Assembly (NCBI GenBank): GCA_036403035.1
Contig: DASWRT010000080.1
Coordinates: forward strand, 1 to 15,609
Length of the DNA: 15,609 nucleotides
Direction of reading: 5' to 3'
Source of the DNA: DASWRT01 sp036403035
GTDB taxonomy: Bacteria; Pseudomonadota; Alphaproteobacteria; ATCC43930; CGMCC-115725
Part shown: in pieces, positions 7,826 to 15,243 of the stretch
Numbering within the stretch: position 1 is the stretch's first letter
Layout of the letters: each line of letters opens with the position of its first letter
Program-made: the position numbers and the translations under genes
The notes under the pieces: generated by a model
Database searches by the model: none
Told to the model about the DNA's origin: nothing
The model's input: the letters and a program-made list of their open reading frames with translations, nothing else

Positions 7826-8823
7826 TGCGGCTGCGGCGGAGGATGATCTTCTCCGCCGCCCGGCGCTCCTCGCCCGACGAGGGCGCCGGGCGGCAGCCGC
7901 AGCAGCGACGACAACGGACCGCCGCCGCGCTCGCCGCGGCGGCGGTCTTTGCCGTCGCGGCGGCTCTACCCCTTGCGGCGTGCGGCGACGGAGCCGACGG
8001 CGGCGGCGCAGCCAAGTCCACGGCCGCGGCGGCACCGGCGGGCGTCGCCGGCAGCGACGGCAGCGGGCGCGGGCCATACGTCCCGGCGGGCTACGACCGG
8101 CTCGTCTTCGATGCCGATTTCACCGAGGGCGCTCCGATCGACTGGCGGCGATGGGCCGACCGGATGTGGTACGGCCGCGAGGGCGACGGCGGCGATTTGC
8201 GCGTCGCACACGAGGAGGCGCCCGACCTGTGGCAGCTCTCCGGTCCCGTCCTGAAGCTGCGGCTGCGCTACGCCGACGGCGACGAGCTGCGGCGCTACGT
8301 CGGCCGGTCGCTCCTCTCGGGCATGCTGACGACCGACCCGTCGCTCGCGCCGAGCGGCTTCGCGACCCAGTACGGATACTTCGAGGCGCGGCTCAAGGCG
8401 CCGCGCGGTCCCGGCCCGTGGCCGGCGTTCTGGCTGATGCCGAAGTCCAACAGGGGCCGCGACGGCGGCGAGTACGCCGAGATCGACATCCTCGAAATGA
8501 TGACGAGCACGCCCGACCGGTACTGGGCTTCGATCCATTACGACCACGACAAGACGAGCAACAAGGCGATCAGCCTCGGCTTCCGCGGCGACGAGGACTT
8601 CCACACCTACGCCGTCTCCTGGGAGAGCGATTTCTGCATCTTCTACGTCGACGGCCGGGAGACTTTCCGGACGCGGACGCCCGACGATCTGAAGCAGCCG
8701 ATGTACATCATCCTGACGATGAGCCAGGGCGGATGGGACAAACAGAACAAGATCGGTCCGCAGACGCCGCTCCCCGCCGAATTCGCCGTCGATTACGTCC
8801 GCGTTTGGAAGCGGGCCGAGTGA
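7825..8823 (+). CDS. GH16 family glycoside hydrolase, predicted lipoprotein
   Basis: This 332-aa enzyme belongs to glycoside hydrolase family 16, whose members cleave beta-1,3/1,4-glucans, galactans and related polymers. The catalytic motif EIDILE is at 219-224 (E219 nucleophile, D221, E224 acid/base), the bulged E-x-D-x-x-E form. AFWLMP at 201-206 and GYFEARLKAP at 184-193 are also family-typical. An Arg-rich N-region (1-31), hydrophobic stretch (32-50) and lipobox LAAC (50-53) predict lipidation at C53; Gly at +2 would favour the outer membrane. An Ala/Gly linker (55-85) follows. The ATG at 7825 overlaps the kinase stop as TGATG, implying translational coupling; an ATG at 7843 is an alternative. 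By analogy with ExoK-type depolymerases it probably trims or processes the polymer made by this locus. Confidence 0.9.
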   Translation: MRLRRRMIFSAARRSSPDEGAGRQPQQRRQRTAAALAAAAVFAVAAALPLAACGDGADGGGAAKSTAAAAPAGVAGSDGSGRGPYVPAGYDRLVFDADFTEGAPIDWRRWADRMWYGREGDGGDLRVAHEEAPDLWQLSGPVLKLRLRYADGDELRRYVGRSLLSGMLTTDPSLAPSGFATQYGYFEARLKAPRGPGPWPAFWLMPKSNRGRDGGEYAEIDILEMMTSTPDRYWASIHYDHDKTSNKAISLGFRGDEDFHTYAVSWESDFCIFYVDGRETFRTRTPDDLKQPMYIILTMSQGGWDKQNKIGPQTPLPAEFAVDYVRVWKRAE

Positions 8824-8915
8824 GCGCCGCGGTTCGGGAATTGCCGGTTGAACGAGGCGCCGCGCGGCCAGTCCGGCGACCCTCGCGCGGCCAGGCCCGG
8901 AGCCGGGTCCGGACA

Positions 8916-8940
8916 GGAACCTTTGGTGGCAGGGAGCGTT
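8916..8940 (+). promoter_or_regulatory. EcfG-type (general stress response) promoter, exact consensus
   Basis: GGAAC (8916-8920), 16 nt, CGTT (8937-8940) is an exact match in the 337-nt gap 8824-9160. The predicted start near 8948 gives a leader of about 213 nt before the MBOAT gene. It would drive the MBOAT, SGNH and PAP2 genes. Confidence 0.85.
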
Positions 8941-9081
8941 CGCTTGCCCGCGGTGGCTGACAATAACTGACGGTTGAGCCCGTATGTTCTGCCGAGGGCA
9001 ATCGGGGGCGGTGCAAGGGCGGCCGGCGGGCTTCCGGGGACCGTGTCCGGGGGCGCATGCGACGGCAGGGCACCCCGAAGG

Positions 9082-9100
9082 CGGAGCGGCGGACGCTCCG
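9082..9100 (+). other. Hairpin in the long leader of the MBOAT gene
   Basis: CGGAGCG (9082-9088) pairs with CGCTCCG (9094-9100) around a 5-nt loop, about 60 nt before the MBOAT start. No T-run follows. Apart from this hairpin and the promoter I see nothing else in the gap. The leader is unusually long and the gene lacks a clear Shine-Dalgarno. Confidence 0.35.
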
Positions 9101-9160
9101 TCGAGCCGGAGGCGAGGGCGGCCCCGGAACCTTGATCCACGGATTTGAGCGCGATCGCAC

Positions 9161-10588
9161 ATGGTTTTCACCAGCCTCACCTTCATCGCCTTCGCGGCGA
9201 TGTTCTTTCCGCTGTTCTTCCTCTCGCGCGGCCGTCTGCAGACGATCGTCCTGCTGATCGGCAGCTACATCTTCTACGGCTGGTGGGACTGGCGCTTCCT
9301 CGGCCTGCTGCTCACCTCGACGGTGGTCGACTACACGCTCGGGCGCTGCATCGCCCGCTCCGAAACCGAGGCGGTCCGCCGGGTCTGGCTGACCTTCAGC
9401 GTCACCGCCAATCTCGGCTTCCTCGGCTTCTTCAAGTATTTCAACTTCTTCGCCGATTCCTTGACGGGGGTGCTGCGCACCTTCGGCATGCAGGCCGACT
9501 GGGCGACGCTGCACATCGTGCTGCCGGTCGGCATCTCGTTCTACACGTTCCAGAGCATGAGCTACACGATCGACGTCTATCGCCGTCGCATCGAGCCGGA
9601 GCGTGACTTCCTGACCTTCGCCAGCTTCATCGCGCTGTTCCCGCAGCTCGTCGCCGGTCCGATCGTCCGCGCGACGACGCTGCTGCCGCAGATGCATGGC
9701 ACCAAGCGGTTCCGCTGGGTCAACCTGTTCGTCGGGCTTGAGATGGTGGTCACCGGCTTCTTCATGAAGCTTGTCGTCGCCGACAACCTCGCTCCGTTCG
9801 TCAACCACGTGTTCGACCTGCCGGAGGCGTACAACTCGGCGACGCTGCTGACCGGCTCCGTGTTCTTCGCGTTCCAGATCTACGGCGACTTCGCCGGCTA
9901 TTCGCTGATCGCGATCGGCCTCGGCCGGGTCATGGGCTACCGTTTCTGCCGCAACTTCCGCCGGCCCTATTTCGCGGCGAGCTTCAGCGACTTCTGGACG
10001 CGCTGGCACATCTCGCTGTCGTCGTGGCTCCGCGACTACCTCTACATCTCGCTCGGCGGCAACCGGTTCGGCACGTACCGCACCTACCGCAACCTGATGA
10101 CGACGATGCTGCTCGGCGGCCTGTGGCACGGCGCCAACTGGACCTTCATCGTCTGGGGTGCGCTGCACGGCTTCTATCTGGTGATGCAGCGCGTCCTCTC
10201 CGCCGGGATGAAGAAGCTCGGGCTCGGCGGCGCCGTCGCCTCGCCGGTCGGCTACCTCATCTCGGTGTTCGCCGTGTTCACGCTGACCACGGTCGCGTGG
10301 GTGTTCTTCCGCGCCGAGAACTTTACCCAGGCGTGGATCATCCTTGAGCGGATCGTCGCGCTCGGCGACTTCCACCTCGCCGACCTGCCGTTGAAGTTTC
10401 AGGTGGTCAAGGGCGTGGTCCTGATCGCGCTGCTGCTGTCCGTCGAAGCGGCGGCCGAGCTGCGCCCCGTCCGCGCGAGCTTCCGGTCGACGCGGTGGGT
10501 GCGGTCGGCTGCGGTGCTGGCCATGCTCTGGGCGGTTTCGCTGGTCGGAAGCTTCTCCGGCGAGCAGTTCATTTACTTCCAGTTCTAG
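9161..10588 (+). CDS. MBOAT-family O-acyltransferase (AlgI-like)
   Basis: This 475-aa polytopic membrane protein belongs to the MBOAT family, AlgI branch, which brings acyl groups (usually acetyl) across the inner membrane for polysaccharide O-acylation. Diagnostic stretches are GSYIFYGWWDW (34-44), PVGISFYTFQSMSYTIDVYR (122-141), FPQLVAGPIVR (160-170), FWTRWHISLSSWLRDYLYI (278-296) and GGLWHGANWTF (319-329). The last holds the invariant catalytic His (H323); H336 also fits the family. Length matches AlgI-type proteins. The ATG at 9161 has no strong Shine-Dalgarno, but the protein starts at the usual first membrane span. The SGNH-like gene 15 nt downstream is its likely partner, as in the AlgI/AlgJ/AlgX arrangement. 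Confidence 0.95.
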   Translation: MVFTSLTFIAFAAMFFPLFFLSRGRLQTIVLLIGSYIFYGWWDWRFLGLLLTSTVVDYTLGRCIARSETEAVRRVWLTFSVTANLGFLGFFKYFNFFADSLTGVLRTFGMQADWATLHIVLPVGISFYTFQSMSYTIDVYRRRIEPERDFLTFASFIALFPQLVAGPIVRATTLLPQMHGTKRFRWVNLFVGLEMVVTGFFMKLVVADNLAPFVNHVFDLPEAYNSATLLTGSVFFAFQIYGDFAGYSLIAIGLGRVMGYRFCRNFRRPYFAASFSDFWTRWHISLSSWLRDYLYISLGGNRFGTYRTYRNLMTTMLLGGLWHGANWTFIVWGALHGFYLVMQRVLSAGMKKLGLGGAVASPVGYLISVFAVFTLTTVAWVFFRAENFTQAWIILERIVALGDFHLADLPLKFQVVKGVVLIALLLSVEAAAELRPVRASFRSTRWVRSAAVLAMLWAVSLVGSFSGEQFIYFQF

Positions 10589-10603
10589 GGCTAGGAGCAG
10601 CAC

Positions 10604-11623
10604 ATGAAAACGTGGAAGCCCTGGGCCTATCTCGCGACGATCGCGCTGCTGTTCTTCGCCGGTGACCGCTTGATCGCGGCGGGCCTAGACGCCCTCGTCG
10701 ACCGCAGCGACTTCCGGCTGTCGAAGATCTACCGCGGCGGGCTGGACAGCGACGTCGTCGTCATCGGCAATTCGCGCGCGGTCCACGCGATCTTCGCGCC
10801 GGAAATGAGCGAGCAGCTCTGCCGGTCCGTCTTTAACGCCGCCTACAACGGCATGTCGATCGAGGTCGCCGATGCGGTGCTGGAGGACTATCTCGATCGC
10901 AACAAGCCGCCGCAGGTCGCGCTGATCGAGGTGTCGAACGCAACCACCGACAACAACATCGTCAAGGAGATGCGCCTCTACGCGCGGGGCAAGAGTCACC
11001 TTGCAGGGCTGGTCCACGACCTCGACCCGCGTGCCTCGCTATGGATGTCCTTTTCGCACCTTTTCCGCTTCAACAACGAACTGACGCTGCGTGCGATGCA
11101 TTATCTCGGACGCACCGACCAGGATTGGGTGATGCAGGACCATCCGATGACGCCGGAGGTGATCGCCAACCTTCGCCCGGAATGGTATCCCGAGCCGACG
11201 TTGCGGCCGGACGCGGTCGCGGCGCTGAAGCGCATGGTGCACGTGCTGAAGGCGCGCAATGTCGAGCCGGTGCTCTTCATTGCGCCGTTCCATCCCGTGC
11301 ACGAGAAGCTCGTACCGGGCTACCAGGCTTGGGTCGACGCGCTGCAACGCGAGGTCGGCAACGATACGAAGATCATCAACCTGTCTGAATACTTGACGGC
11401 GAACGAGGATTTCTCGGATGTCGTGCACATGAACATCCGTGGCAGCCGCGTCATGATGGCGGCTCTCGCCGAGAAGTTGAAGGTCTCGCTGCCGGCCCAG
11501 ACCGCGAGCAAATGCACCTATCCGTCCGCGACCGTCGCCCTCTCCGGCGTCCCTACCTCCGGCACGGGTAGCGACGCCGCGGGAACGTCGGCGGCGCCGG
11601 CCGGGGCCGCGATCCCGCAGTGA
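10604..11623 (+). CDS. SGNH-hydrolase-like O-acyltransferase partner protein
   Basis: This 339-aa protein has an N-terminal membrane anchor (about 7-29) followed by a periplasmic domain that resembles SGNH/AlgJ-X-like acyltransferases. The block-I motif is VVVIGNSRAVH (51-61) with candidate Ser57, and the last block is DVVHMNIRGS (272-281) with Asp272 and His275. Asn78 or Asn82 may be the block III Asn. Such proteins take the acyl group from the MBOAT partner and place it on the polysaccharide. The ATG at 10604 has AGGAG (10593-10597) at 6 nt, and the gene follows the MBOAT gene by 15 nt, so they form an operon. The C-terminal tail (about 297-339) is Ser/Thr/Ala/Gly-rich and looks disordered. 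Substrate and acyl type are not visible. Confidence 0.75.
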   Translation: MKTWKPWAYLATIALLFFAGDRLIAAGLDALVDRSDFRLSKIYRGGLDSDVVVIGNSRAVHAIFAPEMSEQLCRSVFNAAYNGMSIEVADAVLEDYLDRNKPPQVALIEVSNATTDNNIVKEMRLYARGKSHLAGLVHDLDPRASLWMSFSHLFRFNNELTLRAMHYLGRTDQDWVMQDHPMTPEVIANLRPEWYPEPTLRPDAVAALKRMVHVLKARNVEPVLFIAPFHPVHEKLVPGYQAWVDALQREVGNDTKIINLSEYLTANEDFSDVVHMNIRGSRVMMAALAEKLKVSLPAQTASKCTYPSATVALSGVPTSGTGSDAAGTSAAPAGAAIPQ

Positions 11624-11663
11624 CGCGGCCGGCGGCGGCGGGCGGTACTCCACGGAGGCGACC

Positions 11664-12290
11664 ATCATTCGCACGCTCGTTGCAAACCTGACCGATTTCG
11701 GCGATCCGGCGATCCTCCTGCCGGTCGCCGGCTGCTTTTTCGCGTGGTTGCTGCTCGCCGGCGCCCCGCGGCTGCTTGCCCTGCGCTGGCTCTTCGCCGT
11801 CTTCGCGTTCGGGTTCCTGATGATGGCGTCCCGCGCGCTGTTCCATTGGTACGACCCGCTGTTCGACGATCTGTCCCTGCGCGTGCCGAGCGGGCATGCC
11901 GGCGCGACGGTCCTCGTCTACGGCGCGGTCATGCTGGTCTGCGCGGCCGCGACACAGGGGCGGCCGCGCACCGCCATCATCCTATCGGGAGGCGCCCTGG
12001 TCGCGGCGATCGCCGCGTCGCGCGTCTACCTCCACGCGCACAGCGCGACCGAGGTGGTCGTCGGGCTGGCGGTCGGATTGCTTTCGTTGTCGTGGTTCGG
12101 CGCGGGGTATCTGCGCACCGAAAGGCGCGGGGCGGCCGGAACCGTCGCGGTGGGATTCGGAGACTGGCGCGTGCTCGCGACCGCGGTCGCCGTGCTTGCC
12201 GTGCTCATTCACGGGAATCGCTTCAGCGTATGGCCAATTCTGAAGGCGATCGCGCTTTACGTTCAAATCACCATCGATGCGCTCGTTTGA
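11664..12290 (+). CDS. PAP2-family membrane phosphatase, with a probable non-standard start codon
   Basis: This membrane protein of about 208 aa belongs to the PAP2 (type 2 phosphatidic acid phosphatase) superfamily and may dephosphorylate undecaprenyl pyrophosphate to recycle the lipid carrier. PSGHA (75-79) and SRVYLHAHSATE (119-130) match the second and third phosphatase motifs; H126 is the likely nucleophile and the usual final Asp is Glu130. The first motif (K-x6-RP) is degenerate (SRALFHWYDP). No ATG or GTG opens the frame. The first standard choice, TTG at 11748, would cut away the first membrane span. A GGAGG at 11654-11658 lies 5 nt before ATC (11664) and 8 nt before ATT (11667), so I place the start at ATC 11664. 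It follows the SGNH gene by 40 nt. Confidence 0.75.
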   Translation: MIRTLVANLTDFGDPAILLPVAGCFFAWLLLAGAPRLLALRWLFAVFAFGFLMMASRALFHWYDPLFDDLSLRVPSGHAGATVLVYGAVMLVCAAATQGRPRTAIILSGGALVAAIAASRVYLHAHSATEVVVGLAVGLLSLSWFGAGYLRTERRGAAGTVAVGFGDWRVLATAVAVLAVLIHGNRFSVWPILKAIALYVQITIDALV

Positions 12291-12482
12291 TTGCGGTCGC
12301 ATTACGGTCGAGACATAAATCCCTCACGTCGGCATGAACAACCGAATTTGATTGGCCGATGATCTTCTTTGGAGCTTAGTCTTTAATCGATCTGGTTTTC
12401 ATTGGTCGTCCTGGATCGAAGTCGTGCAATCGCTTCCGGCATGCGAAGATACTTTCCGATGTGGGGTGAAGACGCCGAACTT

Positions 12483-12507
12483 GGAACGTTTTCCGACGCC
12501 GTCCGTT
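12483..12507 (+). promoter_or_regulatory. EcfG-type (general stress response) promoter, exact consensus
   Basis: GGAAC (12483-12487), 16 nt, CGTT (12504-12507) is an exact match. The predicted start near 12515 gives a leader of about 49 nt before the glycosyltransferase at 12564. The rest of the 273-nt gap 12291-12563 is AT-richer than its surroundings and holds no gene I can support. Confidence 0.85.
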
Positions 12508-12540
12508 CGTTGCGCAGCGTCGTAACCAGGGCGTTTCTTA

Positions 12541-12555
12541 CTCCAAGACTTGGAG
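12541..12555. promoter_or_regulatory. 15-bp perfect palindrome over the ribosome binding site
   Basis: CTCCAAG, A, CTTGGAG is a perfect inverted repeat whose right arm contains the Shine-Dalgarno GGAGAG (12552-12557) of the glycosyltransferase at 12564. As RNA, CUCCA and UGGAG could pair around a 5-nt loop and mask the site; as DNA it could be an operator about 30 bp after the predicted transcription start. Confidence 0.4.
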
Positions 12556-12563
12556 AGCAATAA

Positions 12564-13895
12564 TTGAGCAAGCAGGTCGGAGCTGGGTTGGATCGCATTG
12601 ACCGGAAGGAGCGTTCGTCGGTGCTCCCGCGGTCGCATGCCCATCTCCGGGCCGGCTTGAAGCCGTGGGCGCGGAGCGGGATGCGGGACGTCGAGCAGCG
12701 GGAGGACAAGGTGGCGGCGGCGGTGGCCGGACAGCATCCGGCCGTGCTGTTCATCTGGGACCGGTTCGGTCCCTATCACGTCGACCGCTGCGAGGCCGCC
12801 GGTCGCCTGCTCTCCGGCCGCTTCGACGTTACCGGCGTGGAGATCGCTTCGTTCGACGACATCTATCGCTGGAAGAAGAGCGCCCGCGGGCGCAATTTCA
12901 CGAAGATCACGCTGTTCCCGAACGTGCGGCGCCTCTCGGTCAACCCGCTGCGCTGCTGGCTCAGCCTGATGGCCGCCTGCTTGCGGCTGCGCGCCCGCTA
13001 CGTCTTCGCCTGCAACTACGAAGATCCGGTGATCTTCTTCGCCATGCTCATCCTCAGGATGACCGGCGCCAAGATCGTCGTCATGCAGGACTCTAAGTTC
13101 GATGACAAGCCGCGCCGCCTCCCCTGGGAGTTCCTGAAGCGGCTGATCTACGCGCCGTACCATGCGGCGCTTGTCGCCAGCACGCGCTCGGCCGAGTATC
13201 TGGCGTTTCTCGGCTTCCGCCGCGACAGGATCTTCATCGGGTACGACACCGTTTCCGTGGAGCGCATCCGCACGCTGTCGCAGACGGCGCCGGCGCCCGC
13301 CGGAGTTCCGCACGCCGACCGGCACTTCACCGTGATCGCCCGCTTCGTGCCGAAGAAGAACCTGCGGCTGGCGCTCGACGCCTATGCGCAGTTCGTCGCG
13401 CAGAACCCCGGCACGACGCGCGAGCTGCATCTCTGCGGCGCCGGCGATCTGGAGCAGGAGCTGAAGGAGCATGCCGCGCGCCTCGGCCTGTCCGGCGTCA
13501 GGTTCCGCGGCTTCCTGCAGGAGGCAGCGATCGCGTCGACGCTCGGATCGACGCTGGCGCTGATCCTGCCGAGCATCGAGGAGCAGTTCGGCCTCGTCAT
13601 CAACGAGGCGGTCGCGATGGGGGTGCCGGTGCTGCTCTCCGACAATTGCGGCGCCCGCGACATGCTCGTCCGCACGGCCGTCAACGGCTATATCTTCGAG
13701 CCTGACAATTCCGATGGGCTTGCGCACTTCATGTCGATGCTCGCGAACGATGCGGCGGAGTGGGAACGACTCTGCCGGGGGAACGGTCGCTTCGTCCAGG
13801 TGTCCGACACCGGGTATTTCGCGCAGGCCGTGGAGCGGGTGATCTCCGCCCTGAGCGGACGGCGGCCGCCGCGGATTGAGGAGGGTCGGCCATGA
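12564..13895 (+). CDS. Glycosyltransferase family 4
   Basis: This 443-aa cytoplasmic GT-B enzyme is a GT4-type retaining glycosyltransferase. The N-terminal domain opens with PAVLFIWDRFGPYHVDR (59-75). In the donor domain, FTVIARFVPKKNL (255-267), LHLCGAGDLEQEL (288-300) and VRFRGFL (312-318) are followed by the E-x7-E motif EQFGLVINE (340-348) and MGVPVLLSDNCG (352-363). TTG at 12564 is the likely start because GGAGAG (12552-12557) lies 6 nt upstream. An ATG at 12681 (residue 40) with GGAG just upstream is the alternative and would remove an Arg-rich extension with no counterpart in the family core. The stop overlaps the next glycosyltransferase gene as ATGA. The sugar is unknown; mannose or fucose donors would fit the downstream GDP-mannose dehydratase. 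Confidence 0.92.
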   Translation: MSKQVGAGLDRIDRKERSSVLPRSHAHLRAGLKPWARSGMRDVEQREDKVAAAVAGQHPAVLFIWDRFGPYHVDRCEAAGRLLSGRFDVTGVEIASFDDIYRWKKSARGRNFTKITLFPNVRRLSVNPLRCWLSLMAACLRLRARYVFACNYEDPVIFFAMLILRMTGAKIVVMQDSKFDDKPRRLPWEFLKRLIYAPYHAALVASTRSAEYLAFLGFRRDRIFIGYDTVSVERIRTLSQTAPAPAGVPHADRHFTVIARFVPKKNLRLALDAYAQFVAQNPGTTRELHLCGAGDLEQELKEHAARLGLSGVRFRGFLQEAAIASTLGSTLALILPSIEEQFGLVINEAVAMGVPVLLSDNCGARDMLVRTAVNGYIFEPDNSDGLAHFMSMLANDAAEWERLCRGNGRFVQVSDTGYFAQAVERVISALSGRRPPRIEEGRP

Positions 13896-15145
13896 GCGCG
13901 AACGAAGCCCGCAGCGTCGGCGGGCGGTTCGGCTTCGGCACTGTTGCCCGTGCCTCCGCCCCAGGATCTCGCCTTTCCGCTGCGGCGGCGACGGCAGCCG
14001 ATGACGTCGAGGGGGTCGGCACCGACCGTGCGGTCCATGCGACGCGCGCGATCCCCGGAGGGGATGGCAAGGTGACGTTCATCGGCTTGTTCCCGCCGCC
14101 GATCGACGGCCAGCGGGTCATCACGCAGCGCATGTTCGAGGCGGTCAGCGCGGTCGCGACGGTCAATCGGCACGATCTCGATCCTTTCCCGAAGATCCCG
14201 TCGCTGTCCAAGGCCTTTTCGGCGCTCACCGCGTGCGCGATGCTCGTCGCCGACCGGATCGCCGGGTGCTCGACGCTCTATCTCGCGCCGCATAGCGGGA
14301 AGGGCCTCTTTTACTCGTGCGGTATCGTCGGGACGGCCCGCCTCCTCGGCTACCGCCTGTATGTCCACTACCACTCCTATCGCAACATCGCCCGCCACTC
14401 GGGGATGATGGAGCGGTTCGTGACGCTCTGCGGCCGGGACGCCGTGCACATCGTCCTCGCCCCGCCGATGGCGCGGGAGATGCGCGAGCTGTACGGGACG
14501 GCGAACCATGTCGTGACGCTGTCCAACACGGCCTTCGTGGCGCCGAACTTCGCCGCGCGCGATACCAGCGGCCGGCGGCGGCGCCTGCGTATCGGCCATC
14601 TGAGCAACCTGTCGGTCGAGAAGGGGATCGCCACCGTCGTCGAGTGCCTGCGCGGCCTGATCGCCTGCGGCGCCGACGTCGAGATGGTCGTCGGCGGCGC
14701 CCCGACCGACAGGAAGGCCGAGGAGATCGTTCGCGCCGCGGCGGCCGAATTCGGCGACCGCTGGCGCTATCTCGGGCAGCTGCGCGGGCACGAAGTCCCC
14801 CGGTTCTACGAGGACATCGACGTGTTCCTGTTCCCGACGGCGTACGAGCACGAGGCCGAGCCGGTCGTCGTCATCGATGCGATGTCGGCCGGCGTGCCGG
14901 TGATCGCCACCGACCGCGGCTGCATCCGTCACCTCGTCGGAGAGCAGGGCGGCCGGGTGTTCGAGGCCGACGCCTTCGTCGACCACGCCGTCGCCGAGCT
15001 GTCGGCGTGGGCCGGCTCGCCCGAGCGGCTGGCCGACGTTTCCCGGCAGGCGCGCGCCCGGTTCACGGATCTGCGGCAGGAGGCGACGGCTACCCTTCAG
15101 GAGATTCTGGTCCGGATCTCCGACCGGATCGAACAGCGAGCCTAG
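13892..15145 (+). CDS. Glycosyltransferase family 4
   Basis: This 417-aa GT-B enzyme has an N-terminal low-complexity extension (1-58), then VTFIGLFPPPIDGQRVIT (61-78). The donor domain shows RIGHLSNLSVEKGI (233-246), VEMVVGGAP (263-271), WRYLGQLRG (291-299) and FLFPTAYEHEAEPVVVIDA (312-330), followed by MSAGVPVIATDRG (331-343). The usual E-x7-E motif is E321-x7-D329, with Asp replacing the second Glu. The ATG at 13892 is well supported by GAGGAGGG (13878-13885) 6 nt upstream and overlaps the previous stop by 4 nt, so the two glycosyltransferases are translationally coupled and probably add successive sugars of the same repeat unit. Donor and linkage cannot be read from the sequence. Confidence 0.92.
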   Translation: MSANEARSVGGRFGFGTVARASAPGSRLSAAAATAADDVEGVGTDRAVHATRAIPGGDGKVTFIGLFPPPIDGQRVITQRMFEAVSAVATVNRHDLDPFPKIPSLSKAFSALTACAMLVADRIAGCSTLYLAPHSGKGLFYSCGIVGTARLLGYRLYVHYHSYRNIARHSGMMERFVTLCGRDAVHIVLAPPMAREMRELYGTANHVVTLSNTAFVAPNFAARDTSGRRRRLRIGHLSNLSVEKGIATVVECLRGLIACGADVEMVVGGAPTDRKAEEIVRAAAAEFGDRWRYLGQLRGHEVPRFYEDIDVFLFPTAYEHEAEPVVVIDAMSAGVPVIATDRGCIRHLVGEQGGRVFEADAFVDHAVAELSAWAGSPERLADVSRQARARFTDLRQEATATLQEILVRISDRIEQRA

Positions 15146-15154
15146 GCGTTCGTT
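15130..15154 (+). promoter_or_regulatory. Near-consensus EcfG-type promoter before the GDP-mannose dehydratase
   Basis: CGAAC (15130-15134), 16 nt, CGTT (15151-15154) has one mismatch, again in the first -35 base. It overlaps the end of the glycosyltransferase gene. The predicted start near 15162 gives a leader of about 82 nt before the ATG at 15244. CGTT is repeated in tandem (15147-15154). Confidence 0.4.
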
Positions 15155-15243
15155 CGCCGCATCGGCTTTCAAGGCCAATACGTGTACGTGCCGGCGGGCG
15201 GCAGCGATCCCCGCTGGTGGGTTATGTCTGAGGAGCAAGTTCC

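Noticed and set aside
5825..8077. 750-codon open frame on the minus strand opposite the tyrosine kinase
   Set aside because: Shadow of GC-rich codon bias: Arg/Leu-rich with no domain, fully opposite a convincing BY-kinase.
9126..9130. Second GGAAC just before the MBOAT gene
   Set aside because: No CGTT at 16 or 17 nt spacing.
8708..10603. 631-codon minus-strand frame opposite the MBOAT gene
   Set aside because: Asp/Glu/Arg-rich low-complexity translation and no ribosome site; the plus-strand frame has clear MBOAT motifs.
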